DNA from: Actinomycetota bacterium
GTDB taxonomy: Bacteria; Actinomycetota; Geothermincolia; Geothermincolales; RBG-13-55-18
Assembly: GCA_040757835.1 (NCBI GenBank)
Contig: JBFLWJ010000021.1
Coordinates: 1-57,827, forward strand
DNA length: 57,827 nucleotides
Reading direction: 5' to 3'
Made by a program: the position numbers and the translations under genes. Shown here in pieces: positions 46,906 to 55,646 of this stretch. The notes under the pieces were generated by a model. The model was not told the DNA's origin. It ran no database searches and saw only the letters and a program-made list of their open reading frames with translations. The first letter of the stretch is position 1. Each line of letters starts with the position of its first letter.

Positions 46906-48417
46906 ATGAAGAGCTATATCATACCCGAGTTCCTGGTGGACAGGGACGACCACCGCTGCATCCGCTGCGAGGTCTGCGTGCGCCAGTGCGGTTTCGACGT
47001 GCACTACTACGACGAGGAAGATGATGAGGTCTACGTCGATGAGAACAAGTGCGTAGGGTGTCTGCGCTGCGTCACCCTCTGCCCCACCAACGCCCTTGTG
47101 GTGCGCGAGAACCCCACCCAGGTGCCCGGCAACGCCAACTGGAACCGTGAGGTGCTCCATAACATCTACAAGCAGGCGGAGACGGGGGGCGTGCTGCTCA
47201 CCGGCATGGGGTGCGACAAGGACTACCGTAACTACTGGGACCGCATCACCCTCGACGCCAGCCAGGTGACCAACCCCTCCATCGATCCCCTGCGCGAGCC
47301 CATGGAGCTGCGCACCTATCTGGGGGCAAAGCCGGACGCACTAAAGATAGGCGGCAGGAAGGGAAAGGCATCCCTGCAGACCGCCCTGTCCCCGCAGCTG
47401 CGCATGGAGACACCCATGATGTTCTCGGCCATCTCCTACGGCGCCATCAGCTACAACACCTGCGAGTGCCTGGCCAGGGCGGCCACGGAGATGGGCACTT
47501 ACTACAACACCGGCGAGGGAGGCCTCCACCGCGACCTCTACAGGTACGGAGACCATACCATCTGCCAGGTGGCTTCGGGGCGATTCGGCGTGCACGCCGA
47601 TTACCTGGAGGTGGCTGCCGCCCTGGAGATAAAGATCGGGCAGGGCGCCAAGCCCGGCATTGGCGGGCACCTTCCCGGGGAGAAGGTGAGCGCGGAGATA
47701 TCGCGTACGCGCATGATCCCGGAGGGGACGGACGCCCTTTCGCCCGCCCCCCATCACGACATCTATTCCATCGAGGACCTGGCGCAGCTCATCTACGCCC
47801 TCAAGGAGGCCACCCACTGGGAGAAGCCGGTCTCGGTGAAGATAGCCGCCGTGCACAACTCCGCCGCCATCGCCTCGGGCATCGTGCGCGCGGGAGCGGA
47901 TATCGTGGCCATCGACGGCATCCGGGGGGGCACTGGCGCGGCGCCGACCATGATCCGCGACAACGTGGGCATCCCCATCGAGCTGGCGCTGGCTTCCGTG
48001 GATTCCCGCCTGCGCGATGAGGGCATCCGCAACCGGGCCAGCATCGTGATCGCGGGAGGGATACGCTCCTCGGCGGACGTGGTCAAGGCCATCGCGCTGG
48101 GCGCGGATGCTGTGTATATCGGCACCGCCGCCCTAGTCGCCCTGGGGTGCCACGTGTGCCAGAAATGCTATACCGGCACGTGCAACTGGGGCATCGCGAC
48201 CCAGGACCCCTACCTGACCAAGCGCCTCAACCCCGAGGTGGGGACCAGGCGGCTGGTCAACCTGCTCACGGGGTGGTCCCACGAGATCATGGAGATCCTG
48301 GGGGGCATGGGGATCAACGCCATCGAGAGCCTGCGCGGCAACCGCCTGCGGTTGCGCGGCGTCGGCCTCACCCAGGAGGAACTGGACATCCTGGGGATAA
48401 AGCACGCAGGAGCATGA
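46906..48417 (+). CDS. Glutamate synthase, FMN/synthase domain with ferredoxin domain (archaeal-type GltB2)
   Basis: The 503-aa protein has two N-terminal [4Fe-4S] motifs (CIRCEVCVRQC, CVGCLRCVTLC), then the glutamate-synthase barrel with GQGAKPGIGGHLPGEKV, VAIDGIRGGTGAAPT, and CHVCQKCYTGTCNWGIAT for the 3Fe-4S cluster. It combines ammonia and 2-oxoglutarate to glutamate. The ATG at 46906 follows the previous stop by 22 nt. Together with neighbours it forms the full GOGAT. Confidence 0.95.
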   Translation: MKSYIIPEFLVDRDDHRCIRCEVCVRQCGFDVHYYDEEDDEVYVDENKCVGCLRCVTLCPTNALVVRENPTQVPGNANWNREVLHNIYKQAETGGVLLTGMGCDKDYRNYWDRITLDASQVTNPSIDPLREPMELRTYLGAKPDALKIGGRKGKASLQTALSPQLRMETPMMFSAISYGAISYNTCECLARAATEMGTYYNTGEGGLHRDLYRYGDHTICQVASGRFGVHADYLEVAAALEIKIGQGAKPGIGGHLPGEKVSAEISRTRMIPEGTDALSPAPHHDIYSIEDLAQLIYALKEATHWEKPVSVKIAAVHNSAAIASGIVRAGADIVAIDGIRGGTGAAPTMIRDNVGIPIELALASVDSRLRDEGIRNRASIVIAGGIRSSADVVKAIALGADAVYIGTAALVALGCHVCQKCYTGTCNWGIATQDPYLTKRLNPEVGTRRLVNLLTGWSHEIMEILGGMGINAIESLRGNRLRLRGVGLTQEELDILGIKHAGA

Positions 48418-48562
48418 GGGAAGAGAAATGTTAAATATCTGGAAAAAGGAACCGATAAAGCGGGAGCGGAGTCGAAAATAATCTGAGAAGGGAAAACCCA
48501 TCGCGGCGGAGAAATAGCCACATGGAGGAAGAAGTAATGCGAGCAAAGGGGATGTTGCGTCT

Positions 48563-49363
48563 ATGAAGATCGAAGTGGATCACCACGCTGGCCTGCCGGG
48601 AGTGTTCAGGCGCAGGGACGACATGGTGGAGATCGACGCCGGCCAGCTCCATTACCGGGAGCTGAACAACATGGTCAAGGGCGCGGTGGCCGAGGGCGCC
48701 GAGGAGATCGTGCTGGAAAACATCTACGGCCAGCGTTACATAGGGTCCGGGATCCGGAAGCCGGTAAGGATAGTCGTGCACGGCGTGCCGGGGAACGACC
48801 TGGGCGCATTCATGGACGGCCCGAAGATCACCGTGGAGCGCAACGCCCAGGACGGCGTGGGCAACACCATGAACAGCGGGGTCATCGTGGTGCACGGGCG
48901 GGCCGGCGATATCGTGGCCATGGGCATGCGCGGCGGAAAGATATTCATTAAAGACAGCGTGGGCTACCGCGCGGCCATCCATATGAAGGAATACCGCAAG
49001 CACAAGCCGGTGCTGGTCATCGGCGGCCAGCCCCAGGACTTCCTGGGGGAGTACATGGCTGGTGGAGTGGTGGTCGCGCTGGGCCTGAACGGCAATGGCA
49101 ACGGAGCGAAGTTCACCGCGAAGCATATCGGAACGGGGATGCACGGCGGCCTCATCTTCCTCCGCGGCGAGGTGGAGGAGTATCAGCTGGGCAAGGAGGC
49201 GGCTTGCGCTCCCGCGGGAGAAGAGGACATCGCCCTCATCCGGCAGTACGTGGAGGAGTACACACAACTTTTCGGCGGCGATGTCGAGGACATACTGGGT
49301 TCCCGCTTCGTCAAGCTATGGCCCAAGTCGTCCCGTCCCTTCGGTGGTTTGTACGCTTACTGA
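48563..49363 (+). CDS. Glutamate synthase, GXGXG beta-helix domain (GltB3)
   Basis: The 266-aa protein is the right-handed beta-helix (GXGXG) subunit: GNDLGAFMDGPKITVERNAQ, NSGVIVVHGRAGDIVAMGMRG, and GTGMHGGLIFLRG. It links amidotransferase and synthase domains structurally. It lies 145 bp after the previous gene, without an obvious terminator between, so it is probably co-transcribed. The Shine-Dalgarno (AAAGGGG) is about 12 nt upstream. Confidence 0.92.
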   Translation: MKIEVDHHAGLPGVFRRRDDMVEIDAGQLHYRELNNMVKGAVAEGAEEIVLENIYGQRYIGSGIRKPVRIVVHGVPGNDLGAFMDGPKITVERNAQDGVGNTMNSGVIVVHGRAGDIVAMGMRGGKIFIKDSVGYRAAIHMKEYRKHKPVLVIGGQPQDFLGEYMAGGVVVALGLNGNGNGAKFTAKHIGTGMHGGLIFLRGEVEEYQLGKEAACAPAGEEDIALIRQYVEEYTQLFGGDVEDILGSRFVKLWPKSSRPFGGLYAY

Positions 49364-49391
49364 GACAGGTTAGAATAGAAAAGGCTTGTGT

Positions 49392-49418
49392 GAGCCGGCG
49401 CAGGCCGGCTCTTTTATT
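49392..49418 (+). terminator. Intrinsic terminator after GOGAT operon
   Basis: GAGCCGGC (49392-49399) pairs with GCCGGCTC (49404-49411) around GCAG, followed by TTTTATT. It closes the operon before glnR. Confidence 0.9.
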
Positions 49419-49533
49419 GATCCGGCCATGCAGGCAGATCCGCCCGCGGCGAGCGCGGAAACCCGGCACAGGCAGTCGCCGGACGCGGTGCTGGAGCGAG
49501 GAAGGAGATCGATCCTCAGCCCGGGGTGCTGGC

Positions 49534-50181
49534 ATGAAAGTATTCCTGCAGTGTGACGAGGACAGAAAGGAATATTTCCAGGATATCCTGGAAACCGACT
49601 TCACGCTGGACACGCTGCCCGTTGGTGGGTTCGGGGGGCCCGTAGCCGGGGACGTGGTCTTCGCGGACCTGGCCACTCGTACCGAAGATTGGCGCGGCCG
49701 CCTGGACGCGCTGCGGCGCGAGCTCGGCGACGAGGTCAGGCTCATGGCGGTGCTGCGCTTCGAGCAGATCCGCGCCCTGGACAGCGGTATACCCCTGGAT
49801 GATTTCGTCGCCGACGGGGTCACGGGCGAGGAGATAAGGGCGCGCCTGCGCCTTTTATGCGGTGGCGACAAGACGCCAACCGTTCCCGTGGGAGAACTTG
49901 AACTCGACGAAGACCGCTACGAGGTGAGGGTGGGGGGTGCGCAGGTCGACCTCACCTTCAAGGAGTTCGAGCTGCTGCGCTTTCTCATGTCCAGGCCCGG
50001 TAAGGTCTTCACCCGCGAGATGCTCCTCGAGCAGGTGTGGGGATATGACTACTTCGGAGGCGCCCGCACCGTCGACGTGCACGTCCGCCGCATCCGTTCC
50101 AAGATCGAGCGCGAAGGCCATGTCTATATCCGCACCATCCGGGGCGTGGGCTATATTTTCGAGCATGTCCCACCATCCTGA
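49534..50181 (+). CDS. glnR: OmpR-family orphan response regulator, GlnR-like
   Basis: The 215-aa protein has an N-terminal receiver-like domain that is degenerate (a single clear acidic site near Asp45 in DVVFADLA, no double Asp) and a C-terminal winged helix of OmpR type: VDLTFKEFELLRFLMSRPGK, VWGYDYFGGARTVDVHVRRI, IRTIRGVGYIFE. This matches actinobacterial GlnR, which regulates nitrogen genes without a partner kinase. It sits directly upstream of amt, glnK and glnA, whose promoters carry GlnR-type sites. No histidine kinase is adjacent. Confidence 0.85.
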   Translation: MKVFLQCDEDRKEYFQDILETDFTLDTLPVGGFGGPVAGDVVFADLATRTEDWRGRLDALRRELGDEVRLMAVLRFEQIRALDSGIPLDDFVADGVTGEEIRARLRLLCGGDKTPTVPVGELELDEDRYEVRVGGAQVDLTFKEFELLRFLMSRPGKVFTREMLLEQVWGYDYFGGARTVDVHVRRIRSKIEREGHVYIRTIRGVGYIFEHVPPS

Positions 50182-50258
50182 TTCTGGAACCCAGGGGGTT
50201 TTCCGAAGCTGCGGGCTGACAGGACACCCGCCCTGGGCATCATCAGATGCGGCCCGCC

Positions 50259-50318
50259 TTAATATGCCCGAAACACGATAGCCACGGGAAATTAACCTTG
50301 CGGCAAAACACCCGAAAC
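50259..50318 (+). promoter_or_regulatory. GlnR-type operator array upstream of amt1
   Basis: Half-sites occur at exact 11-bp steps: TTAAT (50259), GAAAC (50270), GCCAC (50281), TTAAC (50292), GCAAA (50303), GAAAC (50314). The actinobacterial GlnR box is recalled as gTnAC-n6-GaAAC, so 5 + 6 nt gives the same phase. A possible -10 TAGACT follows at 50329. Confidence 0.78.
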
Positions 50319-50379
50319 AGCTGCCTTCTAGACTGTAGCCATCAGAAACGCTACATGGTGACAGAAGGAGGTCATGATC

Positions 50380-51948
50380 ATGAACCCGGCTACGAGGAGG
50401 TGGGGGCCGCTCGTTTTGGGAGTGCTGCTCTGCTTCGTACTCCTGCTCGTCCTTGGCGGGGCTCCGAGGGCCGCAGCCGATGCCAGCGGCGGCGAGACCG
50501 GCGATGGACAGGATCTAGGGGATTCCGACCTGGCCGAGGAGGTCGGGCACAACAAGATCGCCATCAACTTCATGTGGGTGTTTCTCGGGGCCATCCTGGT
50601 CTTCTTCATGCAGGCCGGGTTCGCCATGGTGGAGACCGGCTTCACGCAGGAGCGCAACGCCGTACACGTGATGATGACCAACTTCACCATCTTCGCCGTC
50701 GGGACCATCGGTTATTTCCTGGTAGGCTACGCCCTCATGTTCGGCGGAGTCGGATCCCTTGCCACGTTGGGAGGTGCCGAGATCCTCAACGCCAAACTCG
50801 AGGTGGCCAAAGGATGGTCGATCCTCGGCTTCAAGGGCTTCGCTCTCGCAGGAAGCGGGGTCTACGATGTCGGCATCTTCATGTTCTTCCTCTTCCAGGT
50901 GGTTTTCATGGACACCGCGGCAACTATCGTTACCGGTTCCATGGCCGAGCGCTGGAAGTTCAAGGCCTTCCTGGTCTACGGACTGTTCATGTCCATGTTC
51001 CTCTACCCGGTATTTGGGCACTGGGTCTGGGGGGGCGGTTGGCTTTCCCAACTCGGTTCGAATATCGGGTTGGGGCATGGTTTCGTTGACTTTGCCGGTT
51101 CTTCGGTCGTGCATGCGGTGGGTGGGATATGCGCCCTGGCAGGCGCGATGGTCATCGGCCCGCGCATCGGGCGTTTCGACCGGGACGGAAAACCGCGCGC
51201 CATACCGGGACATAACGTGCCCATGGCCATAGTCGGTGTGATCATCCTCGTCTTCGGCTGGTTCGGCTTCAACTCCGCCAGTACCTTGTCTGGGGGGGAT
51301 CTGAGGATGGCGGTGGTGGCGGTGAATACCCTGTTGGCCGCCTGTGCCGGTTGCCTTACGGCCATGTTCTTCATGTGGAAGAAGTACGGCAAGCCCGACC
51401 CCTCCATGACCGCCAACGGCATGCTGGCGGGACTGGTGGCCATCACGGCTCCATGCGCCTTCGTCCCCGCGTGGGCGGCGCTGGTCATCGGGGTGGTTGC
51501 CGGTCTTGTGGTGTGCTTCGGCGTGTTCGCCCTGGAGAGATGGGGGATAGATGACCCGGTCGGGGCGGTCGCGGTGCACGGCTTCAATGGCCTGTGGGGG
51601 GTTCTGGCCGTGGGGTTGTTCGCAGATGGCACCTACGGCCTCGGTCTCAATGGCGTGGAGGGCGCGGTGAAGGGACTGTTCTTCGGCGATGCCGGCCAAC
51701 TGGCGGCCCAGGCTATCGGTGCGGTGGCCTGCGCGGCATTTGTCTTCACGTTCTCCTATGCATTCTTCCGCATTCAGGACCGCGTGCAGGGAATCCGGGT
51801 TTCCCCCCAGGAAGAGGTGGACGGACTGGACGTGCACGAGATGGGTATCTCGGCATACATACACGATGGGCAGATGCGCCCGCCCCTCGCGATACCCATG
51901 CTGTCCTCCGCCGATCAGGACGTCACGGATTGGGTTGAAGCTGGATGA
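50380..51948 (+). CDS. amt: Ammonium transporter 1
   Basis: The 522-aa Amt/MEP/Rh protein begins with a signal-like hydrophobic segment (PLVLGVLLCFVLLLVLGG) and an acidic linker. The Amt core follows with FFMQAGFAMVETGFTQERNA, FDFAGSSVVH-type VDFAGSSVVHAVGGICALAGA, and DPVGAVAVHGFNGLWG. It imports ammonium at low nitrogen. A C-terminal tail carries the GlnK-interaction region. The PII gene overlaps its stop by 4 nt. AAGGAGG precedes the ATG by 8 nt. Confidence 0.95.
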   Translation: MNPATRRWGPLVLGVLLCFVLLLVLGGAPRAAADASGGETGDGQDLGDSDLAEEVGHNKIAINFMWVFLGAILVFFMQAGFAMVETGFTQERNAVHVMMTNFTIFAVGTIGYFLVGYALMFGGVGSLATLGGAEILNAKLEVAKGWSILGFKGFALAGSGVYDVGIFMFFLFQVVFMDTAATIVTGSMAERWKFKAFLVYGLFMSMFLYPVFGHWVWGGGWLSQLGSNIGLGHGFVDFAGSSVVHAVGGICALAGAMVIGPRIGRFDRDGKPRAIPGHNVPMAIVGVIILVFGWFGFNSASTLSGGDLRMAVVAVNTLLAACAGCLTAMFFMWKKYGKPDPSMTANGMLAGLVAITAPCAFVPAWAALVIGVVAGLVVCFGVFALERWGIDDPVGAVAVHGFNGLWGVLAVGLFADGTYGLGLNGVEGAVKGLFFGDAGQLAAQAIGAVACAAFVFTFSYAFFRIQDRVQGIRVSPQEEVDGLDVHEMGISAYIHDGQMRPPLAIPMLSSADQDVTDWVEAG

Positions 51949-52283
51949 AAAAGGTGGAGGCATTGATAAGGCCGGAGCGTATGGAGCCCGTAATGGACGA
52001 GCTGCGCGAGCTGGGTTACCCGGGACTGACCATCACCGAAGTCAGGGGACACGGCAAGCAGAAAGGGCTCCTGCAGAGATGGCGGGGCGCTGAATACCAC
52101 GTGGAGTTCCTGCCCAAGATAAAGATCGAGGCGGTTGTCCTCGACGAGGATCTGGGGAAAGTGGTCGGTGCCGTGGTGAGCGCTGCACGCACCGGCTCCA
52201 TCGGAGACGGCAAGGTCTTCGTTCACGATGTGGCTGACGTAGTGCGCATCCGCACCGGAGAGTCGGGTCAGACCGCCGTCTGA
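51945..52283 (+). CDS. glnK: PII nitrogen regulatory protein 1 (GlnK/GlnB)
   Basis: The 112-aa PII protein has MKKVEALIRPERMEPVMDEL, a T-loop with GHGKQKGLLQRWRGAEYHVE retaining Tyr51, FLPKIKIEAVVLDED and the C-terminal TGSIGDGKVFVHDVADVVRI. Position 46 is Trp where E. coli has Tyr. It binds ATP/ADP and 2-oxoglutarate and controls Amt or other targets. Its ATG overlaps the amt stop (ATGA), a usual amt-glnK arrangement. Confidence 0.95.
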   Translation: MKKVEALIRPERMEPVMDELRELGYPGLTITEVRGHGKQKGLLQRWRGAEYHVEFLPKIKIEAVVLDEDLGKVVGAVVSAARTGSIGDGKVFVHDVADVVRIRTGESGQTAV

Positions 52284-52295
52284 ACCGGAGAGCGT

Positions 52296-52355
52296 TTAAC
52301 ACGGTCGAAACACAACCGTAATGGCGATTTAACGGAGCCATAAAACCCCGGAAAC
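52296..52355 (+). promoter_or_regulatory. GlnR-type operator array upstream of amt2
   Basis: Six positions are spaced 11 bp apart: TTAAC (52296), GAAAC (52307), GTAAT (52318), TTAAC (52329), ATAAA (52340), GAAAC (52351). The first pair alone is an exact TTAAC-n6-GAAAC GlnR box. A TATAGG -10 candidate follows near 52364. The architecture matches that of amt1. Confidence 0.82.
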
Positions 52356-52486
52356 ATACCTCTTATAGGCTTATGGGACAGGATATCGAGAGACCGGAAA
52401 AACACGGGCAGGTGGAAGAGCATGAAGTTGATAGATCCGCCATATGTATGCAGGGCAAGCGAAGCTCATAAGGGGGGTGAAGCTAC

Positions 52487-53863
52487 TTGAAGAAGCTGTT
52501 GCTGGTATTGGGCATCGTGGCCGTGCTGCTGGCGCTCTTCACCGTCCCCGCACTGGCCGAGGGGGAGGGGGACACCAGGATCGCGGAGAGTGTCGCCACC
52601 TCGCTGGATACGGTCTGGGTGTTGATAGCCGCGGCACTCGTCTTTTTCATGCAGGCCGGTTTCTTTTTCCTGGAAGGTGGGCTGACCAGGTCGAAAAACG
52701 TCGCCAACGCCATGCTCAAGGGAGCCATGGACTTCTGCCTCGGAGCGCTCGTCTTCTGGATGATCGGCTTCGCTTTCATGTTCGGCCTGGACCGCGGCGG
52801 TTTCGTGGGGTCCAGCGGGTTCTTCACCAACATGGCCAGCTCGGACTGGAACGGCCTGCCCCTCTATGTTTTTCTGCTCTTCCAGATAGCCTTCGCGGGG
52901 GCCGCCGCCACCATCCTGGCGGGTGGAATCGCCGAGCGCTTCAAGTTCAGCTCCTATTGCATCGCCACCATCGTTATCACGGGGGTTATCTACCCGGTGG
53001 TAGGGCACTGGATATGGGCCGAGGGAGGATGGCTGTACGAACTGGGCATGCTGGACTTCGCCGGGTCGACGGTGGTACACACCGTCGGGGGGATCTGCGC
53101 CTTGGTGGGCGCCTGGATGGTTGGGCCGCGCATCGGAAAATACAATGAAGATGGCACGCCGAATGCCATCCCCGGCCACAACATCCCCATGGCCGCCCTG
53201 GGCACTTTTATCCTCTGGTTGGGCTGGTATGGCTTCAACCCCGGCAGTACCCTTAAGGCTTCGCCGGCCATCGCCACCATCGCCATGACCACCACCCTGG
53301 CCGCGGCCGCAGGCGGAAGTGTGGCCATGTTCATCACCTGGATCCGTTACGGCAAACCCGACGTCAGCATGTCCTTCAACGGCACCCTGGCCGGACTGGT
53401 GGCGGTGACGGCGGGGTGCGCCTATATCAGTATGGCCAGCGCCCTGATCATCGGCGTCGTCGCTGGTGTGCTGGTGGTGTTCGCGGTGGAATTCATCGAC
53501 CGCAAGCTGAAGGTGGACGACCCCGTGGGCGCCGTATCCGTGCATGCCGTGAACGGCATCTGGGGAACCATGGCCGTGGGCCTGTTTGCCCAGGCCTCCT
53601 TCGGGGAAGCGAACGGGGTTGCGGCGGTCAATGGCCTCTTCTTCGGTGGGGGAGTGGTCCAGCTCGGCAAACAACTCCTGGGGATTGCCTCCGTGGTGTC
53701 ATGGGTGGCGGTTACCGCCTTCATCCTGTTCTTCGTCCTTAAAAAGACCATAGGCATCAGAGTTGACGAGGAGGGCCAGAGGGAAGGCCTGGACATAAGC
53801 GAACACAACCTGGAAGCATACCCGGACTTCCAACCCGCGATATACGAGAAGGGAGTGATATAG
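52487..53863 (+). CDS. amt: Ammonium transporter 2
   Basis: The 458-aa Amt protein has an N-terminal signal-like segment (KLLLVLGIVAVLLALFTV), ALVFFMQAGFFFLEGGLTR, LDFAGSTVVHTVGGICALVG and DPVGAVSVHAVNGIWG. It differs from the upstream Amt in length and C-terminal tail, so the two may have different affinities or PII partners. It starts at TTG 52487 after AGGGGGGTGA. The PII gene follows after 1 nt. Confidence 0.95.
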   Translation: MKKLLLVLGIVAVLLALFTVPALAEGEGDTRIAESVATSLDTVWVLIAAALVFFMQAGFFFLEGGLTRSKNVANAMLKGAMDFCLGALVFWMIGFAFMFGLDRGGFVGSSGFFTNMASSDWNGLPLYVFLLFQIAFAGAAATILAGGIAERFKFSSYCIATIVITGVIYPVVGHWIWAEGGWLYELGMLDFAGSTVVHTVGGICALVGAWMVGPRIGKYNEDGTPNAIPGHNIPMAALGTFILWLGWYGFNPGSTLKASPAIATIAMTTTLAAAAGGSVAMFITWIRYGKPDVSMSFNGTLAGLVAVTAGCAYISMASALIIGVVAGVLVVFAVEFIDRKLKVDDPVGAVSVHAVNGIWGTMAVGLFAQASFGEANGVAAVNGLFFGGGVVQLGKQLLGIASVVSWVAVTAFILFFVLKKTIGIRVDEEGQREGLDISEHNLEAYPDFQPAIYEKGVI

Positions 53864-53864
53864 C

Positions 53865-54203
53865 ATGAAGAAAGTGGAGGCGTTGATCCGGCCCGAGCGC
53901 CTGGAGACGGTCATGGACGAGTTGCGCAAGCTGGGCTACCCGGGCGTTACCATCACAGAGGTCAAGGGGCATGGCAAGCAGAAGGGCATCACCCACAGGT
54001 GGAGGGGAGCCGAGTACCGTGTGGAGTTCCTGCCCAAGATCAAGGTCGAGGCGGTGGTATTGGATGAGGACATGGGCAGGGTGGCCGGTGCTGTGGTCAG
54101 GGCCGCCCGCACCGGGTCTATCGGCGACGGCAAGGTCTTCATCTACGATGTGATGGATGCGGTGCGCATCCGCACTGGGGAGTCGGGGTTCAACGCGATT
54201 TAA
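53865..54203 (+). CDS. glnK: PII nitrogen regulatory protein 2 (GlnK/GlnB)
   Basis: The 112-aa PII paralogue has MKKVEALIRPERLETVMDEL, T-loop GHGKQKGITHRWRGAEYRVE with Tyr51 and Trp46, FLPKIKVEAVVLDEDMGRVA, TGSIGDGKVFIYDVMDAVRI. It is about 80% identical to the PII gene at 51945 and each is paired with its own Amt, so a whole amt-glnK unit was duplicated. Its stop codon overlaps the first GlnR half-site upstream of glnA. Confidence 0.95.
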   Translation: MKKVEALIRPERLETVMDELRKLGYPGVTITEVKGHGKQKGITHRWRGAEYRVEFLPKIKVEAVVLDEDMGRVAGAVVRAARTGSIGDGKVFIYDVMDAVRIRTGESGFNAI

Positions 54204-54237
54204 CACGGATTTAACAATGCGGAAAAGGAGCGGAAAC
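54200..54237 (+). promoter_or_regulatory. GlnR-type operator array upstream of glnA
   Basis: Four half-sites at 11-bp intervals: TTAAC (54200), TTAAC (54211), GAAAA (54222), GAAAC (54233). The first contains the TAA stop codon of the PII gene. A possible -10 (TAGAGA) starts at 54246. The spacing equals that of the two amt arrays. Confidence 0.8.
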
Positions 54238-54307
54238 ACGGCCGTTAGAGAATCGGGGACGAGGGTATAGATAGTAGAGATAGGCTCGAGACCAAGGAGG
54301 AGAGACC

Positions 54308-55639
54308 ATGACGACCAAGGACAAGGAATATGTCCTCAAAACGGCCCGGGAGAACGACGTGCGTTTCATCCGGCTGTGGTTCACCGACATACTAGGGTTC
54401 CTCAAGAGCTTCGCCATCACCATCAGCGAGCTGGAGGAGGCCCTGGAGGACGGGATGGGATTCGACGGGTCGTCCATCGAGGGGTACGCCCGCATCGACG
54501 AGAGCGACATGATGGCGATGCCCGACCCCAGCACTTTCGTAATCCTGCCATGGAGGCCGCGTGAACACAACGCCGTCGGGCGCATGTTCTGCGACATCTT
54601 GAAGCCGGGCGGCGAACCCTATGACAAGGACCCCCGCTACGTGCTCAAAAAGAACCTGGCCCGGGCCGCAGAGAAGGGGTATACGTACTACGTCGGGCCG
54701 GAACTGGAGTACTTCTACTTCAAGTCGCCGGATTCCACGGAAGTACTGGACCGGGGCGGCTACTTCGACCTCACCCCCCTGGACGTGGCCAGCGACCTGC
54801 GCCGCGACACCGTTATCGCCCTGGAGGAACTGGGCATAGGGGTGGAGTACAGCCACCATGAAGTCGGCCCCAGCCAGCACGAGATCGACATGCGATATAC
54901 CGATGCGTTGACCATGGCCGACAACGCCATGACCTTCCGCCTTGTGGTCAAGGAGATAGCGCTTCTGAACGGGGTCTATGCCACCTTCATGCCCAAGCCG
55001 CTCTTCGGTCACAACGGCAGCGGCATGCATACGCACATGTCGCTCTTCGAGGGAGATAGAAACGCTTTCTATGATCCCGGGGACAAGAACCACCTCTCGG
55101 ATACGGCCAAGAAGTTCATCGCCGGGCTGCTGAGACACGCCCCGGAGATCACCCTGGTGTGCAACCAGTGGGTGAACTCCTACAAGAGGCTGGTGCCGGG
55201 GTACGAGGCCCCCGTCTACCTCTCCTGGGCGGTGCGCAACCGTTCCGACCTGGTGCGCGTGCCCGAATACAAGCCGGGCAAGGAGAAGGCCACGCGAATC
55301 GAGTTCCGCTCGCCGGACCCCTCCTGCAACCCCTACCTCGCCTTCGCCTGCATGCTCGCCGCAGGCCTGGAAGGTATCGAGAAAGGGTACGAGCTGGCCG
55401 ATTCCGTCGAGCGCAACGTCTACGAGATGGACGAGGAGGAGAGGAGGGAGCTGGGCATCGAGCAGCTCCCGGAGGACCTCTGGGAAGCCATCCAGAGGGC
55501 GGAGGGCAGTGAGCTGCTGCGCAGGTGCCTGGGGGATGAAGTCTTCGCATCACTCATCGAGAACAAGAAGATAGAGTGGGAGCGTTACCGCGCACAGGTC
55601 ACCGAGTGGGAGATGCAGAACTACCTGCCCTTACTCTAA
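54308..55639 (+). CDS. glnA: Type I glutamine synthetase (GSI-alpha-like)
   Basis: The 443-aa enzyme has DGMGFDGSSIEGYARIDESD (substrate loop), VGPELEYFYF, the GS ATP region EVGPSQHEIDMRY, KPLFGHNGSGMHTHMSL and EFRSPDPSCNPYLAFACML. The length is that of GSI-alpha, and the C-terminal region lacks the NLYDLP adenylylation site of GSI-beta. It fixes ammonium into glutamine, the substrate of the GOGAT cluster upstream. AAGGAGGAGAG precedes the ATG. A REP-like element follows the stop by 7 nt. Confidence 0.96.
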   Translation: MTTKDKEYVLKTARENDVRFIRLWFTDILGFLKSFAITISELEEALEDGMGFDGSSIEGYARIDESDMMAMPDPSTFVILPWRPREHNAVGRMFCDILKPGGEPYDKDPRYVLKKNLARAAEKGYTYYVGPELEYFYFKSPDSTEVLDRGGYFDLTPLDVASDLRRDTVIALEELGIGVEYSHHEVGPSQHEIDMRYTDALTMADNAMTFRLVVKEIALLNGVYATFMPKPLFGHNGSGMHTHMSLFEGDRNAFYDPGDKNHLSDTAKKFIAGLLRHAPEITLVCNQWVNSYKRLVPGYEAPVYLSWAVRNRSDLVRVPEYKPGKEKATRIEFRSPDPSCNPYLAFACMLAAGLEGIEKGYELADSVERNVYEMDEEERRELGIEQLPEDLWEAIQRAEGSELLRRCLGDEVFASLIENKKIEWERYRAQVTEWEMQNYLPLL

Positions 55640-55646
55640 AGTCTAA

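Noticed and set aside
51945..52283. PII lacking the uridylylation tyrosine
   Set aside because: Counting residues shows Trp is at position 46; Tyr51 in RGAEY is present in both PII proteins.
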